From Syntrophaceae bacterium UBA2251 (lineage in GTDB: Bacteria > Desulfobacterota > Syntrophia > Syntrophales > UBA2251), in NCBI GenBank assembly GCA_002347815.1, contig DDXV01000065.1:55805-119804 (forward strand): 64,000 bases of DNA, read 5' to 3'. Made by a program: the position numbers and the translations under genes. This document shows, piece by piece, positions 28,616 through 37,137 of this stretch. Position 1 is the first letter of the stretch. The number at the start of each line of letters is the position of its first letter. The notes below the pieces were generated by a model. It had not been told where the DNA came from, ran no database searches, and saw nothing but the letters and a program-made list of their open reading frames with translations.

Positions 28616-28866
28616 GGCAGCCCCAGCGCGGCGCGGATTTTCTTTTCATTGAAGCCGACGAGGACCTGATCGTCGATCAGCAGTGTCGGAAAGGTCCGGT
28701 TCGGGTTGTAACGCGCAACTTCTGCGAGGGCCGCTTTACGCTCGTCACCGGTCAGAAGGTCGACGTCGTTGTAGTCGTAAGGGAGACCGTTGTCGGTCAG
28801 GAACTTCTTGGTCGCCTTGCAATGGCTGCATGTGCTCAGTGAGAAAATTCTGATCTGATGGGACAT
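28612..28866 (-). CDS. Glutaredoxin-family protein
   Basis: An 84-residue thioredoxin-fold protein. The redox motif is C13-S-H-C16 (STCSHC), followed by a cis-proline TFPTLLIDD and a GFNEKKIR helix, all typical of short glutaredoxins. It precedes and overlaps the FTR catalytic gene by 4 bases. This suggests that it receives electrons from ferredoxin through FTR instead of from glutathione, as expected in an anaerobe; the pairing is inferred from operon structure. Ribosome-binding site AGGAGGAT is just upstream. Confidence 0.88.
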   Translation of the reverse strand: MSHQIRIFSLSTCSHCKATKKFLTDNGLPYDYNDVDLLTGDERKAALAEVARYNPNRTFPTLLIDDQVLVGFNEKKIRAALGLP

Positions 28867-28979
28867 GGCGGGATCCTCCTCAGAACGGGCGGTGTCCGGT
28901 GGTCGTTCAAGCCCGGATTTGCAGGGTCTTTAGCACAAGATGAGACAAATAAAAAGGGAAGAGATGTCAAATAATCTCC

Positions 28980-29009
28980 TTGACAAGGAATCGGCAAAAG
29001 CCGTATAAA
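28980..29009 (+). promoter_or_regulatory. Predicted strong promoter of the EF-G gene
   Basis: Perfect TTGACA (28980-28985), 18-base spacer, TATAAA (29004-29009; five of six consensus bases). The transcript would carry a leader of about 80 bases before the EF-G start at 29095. Confidence 0.7.
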
Positions 29010-29094
29010 TCACGTTTTCGAAAAATAAATACAATACACGATGACCAGGGGATGATGGAATCCCGGGCGGGGGATCATCCCCGAGGAAAGCACC

Positions 29095-31182
29095 ATGAAG
29101 AACGATCAGCAAAAAGTTCGCAACATCGGCATCAGCGCTCACATCGATTCCGGCAAGACGACCCTGACCGAGCGGATCCTCTATTATACGGACCGCATTC
29201 ATGCGATTCATGAGGTGAAGGGCAAGGACGGTGTCGGCGCGACGATGGACTCCATGGAACTGGAGCGGGAGCGGGGCATCACCATCGCTTCGGCGGCGAC
29301 CTACTGCCAGTGGCGGGACCACGAGATCAACATCATCGACACCCCGGGCCATGTCGATTTCACCATCGAGGTCGAACGGTCCCTGCGGGTCCTGGACGGC
29401 GCCGTTCTTGTCCTGTGCGCCGTCGGGGGGGTCCAGTCCCAATCCATCACCGTGGATCAGCAGATGAAGCGCTACCAGGTTCCCTGCCTGGCGTTCATCA
29501 ACAAGTGCGACCGAAGCGGCGCGTCTCCCGAGCGCGTCATCGAGCAGTTGAGGTCCAAACTGGGGCACCACGCCGTTCCCCTCCAGATGCCGATCGGCCT
29601 GGAGGCGGATTTCCAGGGGGTGGTCGATCTGGTTTCGATGAAGGCCCTCTATTTTGAGGGCGACAAGGGGGAGCGGGTCGTGGAAGAGGCCATCCCTGCC
29701 GCAATGATGGAAAAGGCGAAGGGGTGGCGAGAGGCGATGATCGACGCCGCGTCCCTCCATTCCGACAAATTGACGGAGGCCATTCTGGAGGGCGGGGACC
29801 TGCCGGAGGGGGTGCTGATCGAGGCGATCCGCCGCGCAACCCTCGCGAGACAACTCACCCCGGTTCTCATGGGATCGGCCTACAAGAACAGGGGCGTACA
29901 GCCGCTTCTGGACGCCATCACCCGCTATCTGCCCTGTCCGGCGGACATCCAGAACGAGGCCCTGGATACGGCCCATGAGGAACGCCCGGTCGTCTTGACG
30001 AGCAGGACCACGGACCCGCCCGTCGCCCTCGCCTTCAAACTGGAGGACGGACCCTACGGGCAGCTCACCTACATTCGCGTCTATCAGGGCGTCATCGCCA
30101 AGGGACAGACCCTGATCAACGCCCGCAGCGGGCGAAAATTCAAGATCGGGCGCGTCGTGAGGATGCATTCCGACCAGATGGAGGACATCGAAGCCATCGA
30201 AGCCGGCACCATCGGGGCCCTTTTCGGAATCGAATGCGCCTCGGGGGACACCTTCGTCGCCCCCGGTCTGTCTTTGACGATGACCTCCATGTTCGTCCCC
30301 GAACCGGTCATTTCCCTCTCCATCATGCCGCAGGACAACAAGTCCCAGGTCGGCATGTCCAAGGCCCTGTCCCGATTCACCAAGGAGGATCCGACCTTCA
30401 AGTCCTTCGTGGATGCGGAGACGGGGGAAACGATCATCGAGGGGATGGGGGAGCTGCATCTCGAGGTTTATGTCGAACGCATGCGGCGGGAATACGACTG
30501 CGACGTGACCACCGGCCAGCCCCGCGTGGCCTACCGGGAAACGATCACGCAGCGGGCGGACTTCAACTACACCCACAAGAAACAGACGGGCGGCGCGGGT
30601 CAGTTCGGCCGGATCGCCGGATACCTTGAACCCCTGGAGGACGGGGATTTCGAGTTCGTCAACGCCATCGCGGGGGGGGCCATTCCCACGCAGTTCATCC
30701 CGGCCTGCGAGAAGGGGTTCCGCTCCTGTCTTGCGAAAGGTCCGCGCATGGAATTTCCCGTAACGGGCGTCCGGGTGGTCATCGACGACGGGGCATCGCA
30801 CGCCGTGGACTCCTCCGACATGGCCTTTCAGGCCGCGGCTCGAGGCGCGTTCCGGGAAGGGTACCAGCGGGCGCGCCCGGTGATCAAGGAGCCCATCATG
30901 AAGGTGGTTGTCGAGACGCCGACGGAATTTCAGGGATCCGTGATGGGGCTTCTCAACCAGCGCCGCGGGATGATTCTCGGCGCGCAGGACGAGGGCCCGC
31001 AGTGTGTCATCGAAGCCCAGACGCCCCTGGCGGAGATGTTCGGCTTTTCGACGGTCCTGCGGTCCGCGACCCAGGGCAAGGCCCAGTTCACGATGGAATT
31101 CGCCCTCTACCGGCAAGTCCCGCAGGGCCTGGCGGAAAAGATCGCCGAGGACATGGCGGCGAAAAAGAAACGCGCGGCCTGA
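29095..31182 (+). CDS. fusA: Translation elongation factor G (mitochondrial/spirochaete EFG1-like paralogue)
   Basis: Ribosomal translocation GTPase of 695 residues with all five EF-G domains. G1 is AHIDSGKTT (residues 15-23), where most bacterial EF-G have AHIDAGKTT. Switch II is DTPGHVDF and G4 is N136-K-C-D139 in place of the usual NKMD. The HEVKGKDGVGATMDSM segment is a signature shared with mitochondrial and spirochaete EFG1, so this may be one of two specialised EF-G copies (translocation versus recycling). It stands alone, without the str operon (rpsL-rpsG-tuf), and has a strong promoter. Confidence 0.9.
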   Translation: MKNDQQKVRNIGISAHIDSGKTTLTERILYYTDRIHAIHEVKGKDGVGATMDSMELERERGITIASAATYCQWRDHEINIIDTPGHVDFTIEVERSLRVLDGAVLVLCAVGGVQSQSITVDQQMKRYQVPCLAFINKCDRSGASPERVIEQLRSKLGHHAVPLQMPIGLEADFQGVVDLVSMKALYFEGDKGERVVEEAIPAAMMEKAKGWREAMIDAASLHSDKLTEAILEGGDLPEGVLIEAIRRATLARQLTPVLMGSAYKNRGVQPLLDAITRYLPCPADIQNEALDTAHEERPVVLTSRTTDPPVALAFKLEDGPYGQLTYIRVYQGVIAKGQTLINARSGRKFKIGRVVRMHSDQMEDIEAIEAGTIGALFGIECASGDTFVAPGLSLTMTSMFVPEPVISLSIMPQDNKSQVGMSKALSRFTKEDPTFKSFVDAETGETIIEGMGELHLEVYVERMRREYDCDVTTGQPRVAYRETITQRADFNYTHKKQTGGAGQFGRIAGYLEPLEDGDFEFVNAIAGGAIPTQFIPACEKGFRSCLAKGPRMEFPVTGVRVVIDDGASHAVDSSDMAFQAAARGAFREGYQRARPVIKEPIMKVVVETPTEFQGSVMGLLNQRRGMILGAQDEGPQCVIEAQTPLAEMFGFSTVLRSATQGKAQFTMEFALYRQVPQGLAEKIAEDMAAKKKRAA

Positions 31183-31256
31183 TGAAGTCGAAGGGGCTCC
31201 TGCCGCTGTTCAGCGGCGCCGCCAAGGTCGTTTTTCTGAAGGAGTGGAGGGAAACC

Positions 31257-31955
31257 ATGACCAGCCCAGACTGGGATGTCACGAGCCCGCTGAGCCGTCT
31301 CGGGCTCGAAGATGCCGACGGGATTCCTGAGGGAGGCTTCGGCGCCGTCGCCGCCCCCGCGGGTGTCGGGAAGACGGCCCTCCTCGTCCAGCTTGCCCTG
31401 CATGCGATGTTGAAGGACGAACCCGTCCTTCACGTCAGCCTTCAGGACCCCGTCCAGAAGATCGGTCTCTGGTACCGGGAACTTTTTCAAAACCTCGCGG
31501 GACACGAAGGACTCCCGCGCGCCGGTCAGGTGTGGGAAAGGATTCTTCCCAACCGGTTCATCATGTCCTTTCAGGTGGAGGGATTCAGCGTGCCCCGGCT
31601 CGAAGAGCGGATTTCCGATCTGACCGCTCAGAACATCTTTCATCCCCGGCTCATGATTGTCGACGGTCTGAGGTTTCAGCCCGGAATCGCCCCAACCCTG
31701 AAGGATTTGAAGCGTTATGCGGAAAAGCAAGGCCTGCGGGTCTGGTTTACCGTACATGTTCATCGACAGGATGGTGACGCCCACGGACTCGGACCCGCCG
31801 CGCTGAACGCGCTTCTGGAAATGTTTGCCGTCATTCTGAAGCTGGATACGGTTGGGGACGAGATCAAGATTCGCGTGGAAAAGGGCTTTCCGGGCGGAGA
31901 AGCGCCCACCGCCCTCAGCCTGGATCCGACCAGCCTTCTCCTCCGCGCATCCTGA
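31257..31955 (+). CDS. RecA/KaiC-like P-loop ATPase
   Basis: A 232-residue protein with Walker A APAGVGKTA and a Walker B-like LMIVDGL, arranged as in the RecA/KaiC/DnaB ATPase core. A histidine-rich VWFTVHVHRQDG follows the Walker B. I chose ATG 31257 because GGAGG lies immediately upstream at ideal spacing; the frame is open to 31182, overlapping the EF-G stop, and that longer form is possible. It is followed after 13 bases by a small exported protein. I cannot name a function; a non-replicative regulatory ATPase is plausible. Confidence 0.7.
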   Translation: MTSPDWDVTSPLSRLGLEDADGIPEGGFGAVAAPAGVGKTALLVQLALHAMLKDEPVLHVSLQDPVQKIGLWYRELFQNLAGHEGLPRAGQVWERILPNRFIMSFQVEGFSVPRLEERISDLTAQNIFHPRLMIVDGLRFQPGIAPTLKDLKRYAEKQGLRVWFTVHVHRQDGDAHGLGPAALNALLEMFAVILKLDTVGDEIKIRVEKGFPGGEAPTALSLDPTSLLLRAS

Positions 31956-31968
31956 GAGGTGAGAAACG

Positions 31969-32358
31969 ATGCCGAAACGAACCTGCCTGAAAAAGTCGTG
32001 GAGACGGGCCGCGATCGGTGCCGTGACCCTCGCCCTGCTCGCGACGCCCGGTTTTGTGGCCGCGGCCCCGGAGCTCAACGAACGGCCCATGGTCAAAAGG
32101 GCGGAAGAGGTCATCGCCCTCAAGAACGCGTTCGTCAAGTCTGTTCTTGAGCGCGCGGGTCTTCCCTATGAGGCCGACGCGACGGGATTTCCCGTTCGCG
32201 TGCAGTATCAGCAGACCTGGAAATGCATCCAAAAGATCGAAGTCGTGCCGCTGACGGACCCGATCGCCGGTGAGGGGGGCGTCAACGGTCACCGGATCTT
32301 TTTCTTCACGGAGGACGACATCTTCCAGATCGACTCTCCCCTGCCGATCAGGAAATGA
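31969..32358 (+). CDS. Small exported protein of unknown function
   Basis: 129 residues. A basic N-terminus, hydrophobic core (residues 15-28) and VAAAPEL cleavage-like site indicate a Sec signal peptide. The mature part of about 95 residues has a helix (VIALKNAFVKSVLERAG), then beta-rich sequence (VRVQYQQTWKCIQKIEVV) and a single cysteine. I recognise no family. It sits 13 bases after the RecA-like ATPase and 65 bases before metF. Confidence 0.6.
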   Translation: MPKRTCLKKSWRRAAIGAVTLALLATPGFVAAAPELNERPMVKRAEEVIALKNAFVKSVLERAGLPYEADATGFPVRVQYQQTWKCIQKIEVVPLTDPIAGEGGVNGHRIFFFTEDDIFQIDSPLPIRK

Positions 32359-32423
32359 GGCGCCTGGTCCCGCACGTTTGACCGGCCGGGACAGGGGGCG
32401 CGCGATTTCAATCCGGGATTGAC

Positions 32424-33314
32424 ATGCACATCACCGAAATTCTGAACCGACAGAAAATCAGCTTCAGTTTCGAGTTCTTCCCGCCCCGCGACGCCAGGGG
32501 GGCTCAGATGCTCTTTGCCACGATCGCCGATTTGACGTCGCTCAAGCCATCCTATATCAGCGTGACGTACGGCGCGGGGGGATCGACACGCACCCTGACC
32601 CATGAACTCGTCCGGCGTATCCGGAAGGAAACATCCCTCACGGTGGTCTCGCATCTGACCTGCGTAGGGTCGACGCGGGAGGAGATCGCGAAGATCCTGG
32701 ATGCCTACGCCGCCGACGGGATCGAAAACGTCATGGCCCTCCGGGGAGATCCGCCGGCCGGACAGCGGGACTACGCGGGGGAGGCGGGCGGATTCGCACA
32801 TGCCGACGAACTGGTGACGTTCATCCGGAAACGGTTCCCCGCGTTCGGCATCGGCGTTGCCGGCTATCCGGAGGGGCACGCGGAAACCCCCAACCGGCTC
32901 AAGGAGATGGACTATCTGAAGAGAAAAGTCGATGCCGGCGCCGACTTCGTCTGCACGCAGCTGTTCTTCGACAACCGCGATTTCTACGACTTTGCGGAAC
33001 GCTGCGCCCTGGCCGGGATCCAGGTTCCCATTATCGCCGGCATCATGCCGTTGACCTCGCGTCAGGGAATGCTCCGCATGGCCGATCTGGCGCTCGGCAT
33101 GAGATTTCCCGCCGGCCTGCTGAAGGCGGTATCGCGCGCCCGGGACGATCGGTTCGTCGAGAATGTGGGGGTGCAATGGGCGACGGAACAGGTCCGGGAC
33201 CTCATCGATCAGGGGGTCCGGGGCATCCACTTCTATACCCTCAACCGTTCGAAATCGACCCTCCGGATTTACGAAGCGCTCGGCGTGTCGGATTCCGCGC
33301 AGCTGGTCGAATGA
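32424..33314 (+). CDS. metF: 5,10-methylenetetrahydrofolate reductase
   Basis: Reduces methylene-THF to methyl-THF, supplying methionine synthesis and, in syntrophs and acetogens, the methyl branch of the Wood-Ljungdahl pathway. The 296-residue TIM-barrel protein has FEFFPPRD near the N-terminus (catalytic Glu), YISVTYGAGGS, the FAD-binding VMALRGDPP and the QLFFDNRDFYDF segment. The length is that of bacterial MetF without a regulatory domain. I see no adjacent metV-like partner. Its stop is 1 base from the convergent NUDIX gene. Confidence 0.95.
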   Translation: MHITEILNRQKISFSFEFFPPRDARGAQMLFATIADLTSLKPSYISVTYGAGGSTRTLTHELVRRIRKETSLTVVSHLTCVGSTREEIAKILDAYAADGIENVMALRGDPPAGQRDYAGEAGGFAHADELVTFIRKRFPAFGIGVAGYPEGHAETPNRLKEMDYLKRKVDAGADFVCTQLFFDNRDFYDFAERCALAGIQVPIIAGIMPLTSRQGMLRMADLALGMRFPAGLLKAVSRARDDRFVENVGVQWATEQVRDLIDQGVRGIHFYTLNRSKSTLRIYEALGVSDSAQLVE

Positions 33315-33315
33315 A

Positions 33316-33756
33316 TCACCCGCGGCGCTCGAAATAATCCCGCAGGATCTCCGCGTGATCGAACGCCAGGGGCTGCGGCAGGCGGTTCCGCGCAAAGATT
33401 CCCGCGTCCAGGGCGTCGTCGCCGGGGTGGGGCTGACCGGTGGCGCGGGCCATGAACACCGTCGAAATGGTATGTTGGCGCGGGTCCCGGTCGGGCCGGG
33501 AATAGGTGTGCAACTGGCCCAGAAGGGTCACGTCCAGCCCCGTTTCCTCTCTCGCTTCCCGGACCGCGGCCGCCTCGAGGGACTCCCCGTAATCGACGAA
33601 CCCCCCCGGGATGGCCCATCCGTGCGGTGGATTCCTTCTCCGGATCAGGACGATCCCCTTCGCGTCGACCTCCACGATCACGTCGACCGTGGGGACGGGG
33701 TTCCGGTAGACGGCTTCCTCGAACCCGCAACGCGGACAGCGCTTGTTCGTTTTCAC
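33316..33756 (-). CDS. NUDIX hydrolase with N-terminal zinc-ribbon-like motif
   Basis: 146 residues. The NUDIX box reads GGFVDYGESLEAAAVREARE then ETGLDV, matching G-x5-E-x7-REUxEExGU. The N-terminus has one CPRCGFEE pair, resembling half of the zinc ribbon of NudC/ADP-ribose pyrophosphatases. It probably hydrolyses a nucleoside diphosphate derivative, but the substrate cannot be told. It converges with metF without a spacer. Confidence 0.88.
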   Translation of the reverse strand: MKTNKRCPRCGFEEAVYRNPVPTVDVIVEVDAKGIVLIRRRNPPHGWAIPGGFVDYGESLEAAAVREAREETGLDVTLLGQLHTYSRPDRDPRQHTISTVFMARATGQPHPGDDALDAGIFARNRLPQPLAFDHAEILRDYFERRG

Positions 33757-34098
33757 GGCTTCTGCCTTTCACTTTCCGCTGAAATTCAGCCTACATTAAA
33801 GGGGGCTTCCCGTCCTGTCAAGGCGAATCGCCCCGGACGCGGCCGTCCGGAAACAAAAGAATATATTTGACATTTTTCCACATTGGGCGTAAAGAACGGC
33901 TGCCGAAGCAGGAGGCGCGGCGGGATCGCGCCGTATTCCTTTCTTTCATGCCCCGCGGGCGCCGCGGTTCCGGAACGTTGCCCGTCTCGGGCGACCTTCG
34001 TGCCGGAGCGGGTCGCCGTTGCCGCAGGCTTCGCCGAAGACCGAATCTCCTGATCGTTCAGGAAATCGATACCGAATGTCCATTGTAAGGAGGAGCGC
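33757..34098 (+). other. Leader region before the truncated acyl-CoA synthetase
   Basis: A 342-base non-coding stretch. It holds a candidate promoter (33867-33895) and two inverted repeats: GGCGCG/CGCGCC near 33916-33934 and GGCGACC (33990-33996) with GGTCGCC (34011-34017). The sequence ends with AAGGAGG ahead of the ATG at 34099. No terminator T-run follows either stem, so they may be mere GC-rich palindromes or a folded leader. Confidence 0.45.
33867..33895 (+). promoter_or_regulatory. Candidate promoter before the truncated acyl-CoA synthetase and PTS genes
   Basis: Perfect TTGACA (33867-33872), 17-base spacer, TAAAGA (33890-33895, weak -10). The surroundings are unusually A+T-rich for this genome. 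Confidence 0.45.
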
Positions 34099-34959
34099 AT
34101 GACTCTGCAGGTCGTGCCCGATAATCTCCTGGAATTTCTGGAGAACACCGTTAAAAAGTATCCGGATAAACCGGCCTTTGGAACCAAGAACGGCGGCGCC
34201 GCCATGAATGTGGAGATCGCGAACTTCTTCTTCGACGTGGGGATCCCCACGTACGACTGCTACGGCATGACGGAGACCTCGCCGGCCATCGCCATGAATG
34301 CCTCCTACGCCTACCGTCTGGGATCGGTCGGCCGCGCCATCGAAAACGTGCGGATCGAGATCGACCGCTCCGTCGTCGAGGAAACCGCCAAGGATGGCGA
34401 GATCGTCGTCTATGGACCGAATGTCATGCAGGGGTACCACAACAAGCCGGAAGAAACCCGTCAGGTCATGACATCCGACGGCGGCATCCGGACGGGAGAT
34501 CGCGGCCGTCTGGATAATGACGGGTATCTTTTCATCACCGGACGGATCAAGGAACAATTCAAACTCGAGAACGGCAAATTCGTCTTCCCCGCCGCGTTGG
34601 AGGAGGACATCTGTCTCAACCCGTACGTGGCGAACGCCATGATCTATGGAGAGAACCGCCCCTACACCGTCTGCCTGGTCGTGCCGGACTTCTTTTCGCT
34701 CGAACAGTACGCCGAGAAGCACAAACTCCCGGGGGATATGAAGGCGCTCGTCGAGCGCAAGGAGATTCAAGACCTGATCGCACAGGAAATCAGCAATATG
34801 CTCAAGGGCAAGTACGGCGGCTATGAAATTCCGAAAAAGTTTTACCTGCTCGCGGAAAATTTCTCTCTGGAAAACGAAACGCTGACCCAGACCATGAAGG
34901 TGAAGCGGAAGGTGGTTCTCGAACGCTATATGGACAAGATCGAGGCACTTTACCGGTAG
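34099..34959 (+). pseudogene. Internally deleted long-chain acyl-CoA synthetase (AMP-forming)
   Basis: 286 residues, about half the usual 600. The first 30 or so residues (VPDNLLEFLENTVKKYPDKP) are a normal acyl-CoA synthetase N-terminus. The sequence then jumps straight to the late motif region (GGAAMNVEIANFFFDVG, YDCYGMTETSPAI, RTGDRGRLDNDGYLFITGR) and continues intact through the catalytic-lysine region TQTMKVKRK. The missing block of roughly 300-350 residues includes the AMP/P-loop motif YTSGTTG-PK, so it should not adenylate substrates. The frame is preserved and AAGGAGG precedes the ATG, so it may still be translated. An assembly collapse is an alternative. Confidence 0.75.
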
Positions 34960-34994
34960 CGAAGGGACAACAGTCGGGAAGGGGGAGAGCGGAT

Positions 34995-35405
34995 ATGATC
35001 GGCGTGCTCATCGTTACGCACGGCAATCTTGGTGCAGAAATGATCAAGGCGTCCGAACTGATCAAGGGGAGCCTCGAGGGGATCATCCCCGTATCGGTGG
35101 ATCAGACGAAGGGGGTTGAAGAGGTCAAGAAGGAAATCAACTCCGCCCTGAAGAAACTCGACAAGGGCAAGGGCGTGCTGGTGCTCACGGATCTGTTCGG
35201 TGGAACGCCGTCGAATATTTCTCTCTCGTTCATGAAGCCCGGGAAGGTCGAGGTTCTGACCGGCGTGAACCTCCCCATGCTGCTCAAGATCCAGGACAAG
35301 CGCTCGGAGATGGATTTGAATGACTTTTCCCACTATATCAAGGATTACGGTCGCAAGAACATCTCCCTCGCCAGCGAGATTTTGAACAAGAAGGTCGGCG
35401 GGTAA
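34995..35405 (+). CDS. PTS mannose-family EIIA component
   Basis: 136-residue phosphocarrier of the mannose/fructose/sorbose class. H9 in IVTHG is the phosphorylated histidine, and the DLFGGTPSN segment is the typical active-site neighbour. It is first of an EIIA-IIB-IIC series (10 and 16 bases apart), all freestanding polypeptides. No EIID, HPr or enzyme I gene follows in this window. In Deltaproteobacteria such sets are often regulatory rather than transporters, which fits the missing EIID. Ribosome-binding site GGGGGAGAG. Confidence 0.9.
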   Translation: MIGVLIVTHGNLGAEMIKASELIKGSLEGIIPVSVDQTKGVEEVKKEINSALKKLDKGKGVLVLTDLFGGTPSNISLSFMKPGKVEVLTGVNLPMLLKIQDKRSEMDLNDFSHYIKDYGRKNISLASEILNKKVGG

Positions 35406-35415
35406 AAAGGGTCGC

Positions 35416-35913
35416 ATGAACGTCGTTCTGGTCCGGGTGGATAATCGGCTGGTCCACGGTCAGATCATCGAGGCGTGGATCCCCTTTACGAAGGCGGCCT
35501 GCCTCGCCGTCATCGATGACGAGGTGGCCGACGATCTCTTCCGGACCACCGTCATCCGGATGGCGGTACCGAGGGAAATCGAGGTCATCGTCAGCCGCGT
35601 GGAGGACTTTGCCGGACAGTACCTGCCGCGACCGGGCAAGGAGCCGACCATCGTCCTGTTCAGTTCCATCGACGATGTCAAACGCGCCCGGGCCTGCGGC
35701 TTTCCGATCGAGAAGCTGAATATCGGCAACATCTACGCCGACGAATGCCAGTTGAAATGTTCTCCCTGTGTGCTCCTGAGCGGGGAGGATGTCGAAGCCC
35801 TTCGCGCGCTGCTGAGTGCGGGCGTGCAGATCGACATCCGTCGGGTCCCGGGCGATAAGCCACTGGACGCGCGCGACCTCATAGAGGGGGCGACCGGCGA
35901 ATCCGTACCATGA
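35416..35913 (+). CDS. PTS mannose-family EIIB component
   Basis: 165 residues. H14 in VDNRLVHGQ is the phosphorylation site characteristic of the mannose-class EIIB (histidine, not cysteine). The remaining sequence follows the family: VIDDEVADD, then KRARACGFPIEKLNIGN, and a C-terminal helix. It receives phosphate from EIIA encoded immediately upstream and would pass it to a sugar bound at EIIC/EIID, but no EIID is encoded nearby. Confidence 0.9.
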   Translation: MNVVLVRVDNRLVHGQIIEAWIPFTKAACLAVIDDEVADDLFRTTVIRMAVPREIEVIVSRVEDFAGQYLPRPGKEPTIVLFSSIDDVKRARACGFPIEKLNIGNIYADECQLKCSPCVLLSGEDVEALRALLSAGVQIDIRRVPGDKPLDARDLIEGATGESVP

Positions 35914-35929
35914 ATCAAGGGATAGAGGC

Positions 35930-36625
35930 ATGGTCTTCAAGGCGATCGTCATAGCCGTCCTCGGGGGGCTCATCTGTCTTGACAGAATCGTCCTGCAAGG
36001 CATGGTGTCGCGCCCGGTGGTCACGGGTCCGATCATCGGTTTCTGCCTCGGGGATGCCTACACGGGACTGATTGTCGGGGCCTTCATGGAACTTTTCTGG
36101 ATCAACCGCTCCCCCATCGGGGCGTACGTTCCTCCCAACGACACGCTGGCGACCGTGGTCATCACGGCCGCCGCGATCCTGGCGGGGCAGTCCATGGGCG
36201 CGACGTCCCCGGAACTCATTGCCCTCACCTTTCTCGTCTGCCTTCCCGCGGGCCTGCTCGGGCAGAAGCTGGACGTCTGGAAGACCGCCCGGAACGAGCG
36301 GCGGGCGCGTCTGGCGCTGAACGAGGTCCAGGCAGGGGACGCGGACGCCGTCTCGCGCCGGCATCACCAATCCCTGCTTCAGGCCTATCTCGGCGATGTC
36401 GTCCTCATCGGGGTTGTCCTCCTGCCGGCGACGCTCTTCCTCGGGTGGATCTACCCCCTTTTCCCTCTGCCGTTCATGAAGACGCTCCTGGTCGTCTACT
36501 TTCTGCTGCCTGTGCTGGGGGTGGGCATTGCCCTCAATACCATCCATGTCCGGGGGGTCATCCCGGTTTTTTGCGGGTTGTTTCTGACCATGAACGTTGT
36601 CCTGGAATTGTTCCGGTTCGTCTGA
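35930..36625 (+). CDS. PTS mannose-family EIIC component
   Basis: A 231-residue membrane protein with six or so hydrophobic segments. VTGPIIGFCLGDAYTGLIVGAFMELFW and NDTLATVVITAAAILAG regions (quoted in part) match the mannose-class EIIC consensus of sugar-channel subunits. The gene is directly followed by rimI, so the EIID subunit normally required to complete the translocation complex is missing from the cluster. It may be incomplete, encoded elsewhere, or serve regulation. Confidence 0.85.
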   Translation: MVFKAIVIAVLGGLICLDRIVLQGMVSRPVVTGPIIGFCLGDAYTGLIVGAFMELFWINRSPIGAYVPPNDTLATVVITAAAILAGQSMGATSPELIALTFLVCLPAGLLGQKLDVWKTARNERRARLALNEVQAGDADAVSRRHHQSLLQAYLGDVVLIGVVLLPATLFLGWIYPLFPLPFMKTLLVVYFLLPVLGVGIALNTIHVRGVIPVFCGLFLTMNVVLELFRFV

Positions 36626-36629
36626 GCGC

Positions 36630-37124
36630 ATGGAATCGGATGTGATCATCGAGGCCATGATTCCCGAGGATATCCCCGCCGTGCTCGATATCGACGCGGA
36701 CTCCTTCCGCGTCCCCTGGACGCCGGGATTGTTCGAGCAGGAATTGCGGTGCGATTTTTCTAGAAATCTCGTCGCGAGGATCGACGGGGGCCGGGGCCGG
36801 ACGGTGATCGGCTATATCGTCTGCTGGCTGGTGGCGGAGGAAATGCATGTTCAAACCCTGGCGGTCAGAAGGGACATGCGCCGGCGAGGCATCGCCTCGC
36901 GGCTGGTCGCCGAGATGATGCGTTTCGCCCACCGAGCGCATGTCTTCGAGGCCAGCCTGGAGGTCAGGCGTTCGAATCTGGCCGCACGCGAACTCTACGA
37001 GAAGTTCGGCTTCCGCGTCAAAGGGGTGAGGCCCGCTTACTACAGCGACGTCGGGGAGGATGCCCTGATCATGGCGGCGGACGTGACGCCCCTTTCCGAA
37101 ACAGGTGAGCAGCGGAGCGGATGA
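36630..37124 (+). CDS. rimI: Ribosomal protein S18-alanine N-acetyltransferase RimI-like
   Basis: 164-residue GNAT acetyltransferase. Motif A is VQTLAVRRDMRRRGIASRLV (R/Q-x-x-G-x-G/A), followed by the ARELYEKFGFRVKGVRPAYY C-terminal segment, which is typical of RimI. Family members acetylate the N-terminal alanine of ribosomal protein S18 and sometimes other proteins. The start at 36630 fits the family length; the open frame upstream overlaps the EIIC gene. It ends 13 bases before the pyrK start. Confidence 0.88.
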   Translation: MESDVIIEAMIPEDIPAVLDIDADSFRVPWTPGLFEQELRCDFSRNLVARIDGGRGRTVIGYIVCWLVAEEMHVQTLAVRRDMRRRGIASRLVAEMMRFAHRAHVFEASLEVRRSNLAARELYEKFGFRVKGVRPAYYSDVGEDALIMAADVTPLSETGEQRSG

Positions 37125-37137
37125 GGAGACCCTGAGG

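Noticed and set aside
28930..31116. A 728-codon antisense frame opposite EF-G
   Set aside because: EF-G is unambiguous; the antisense frame is an artefact of its codon usage.
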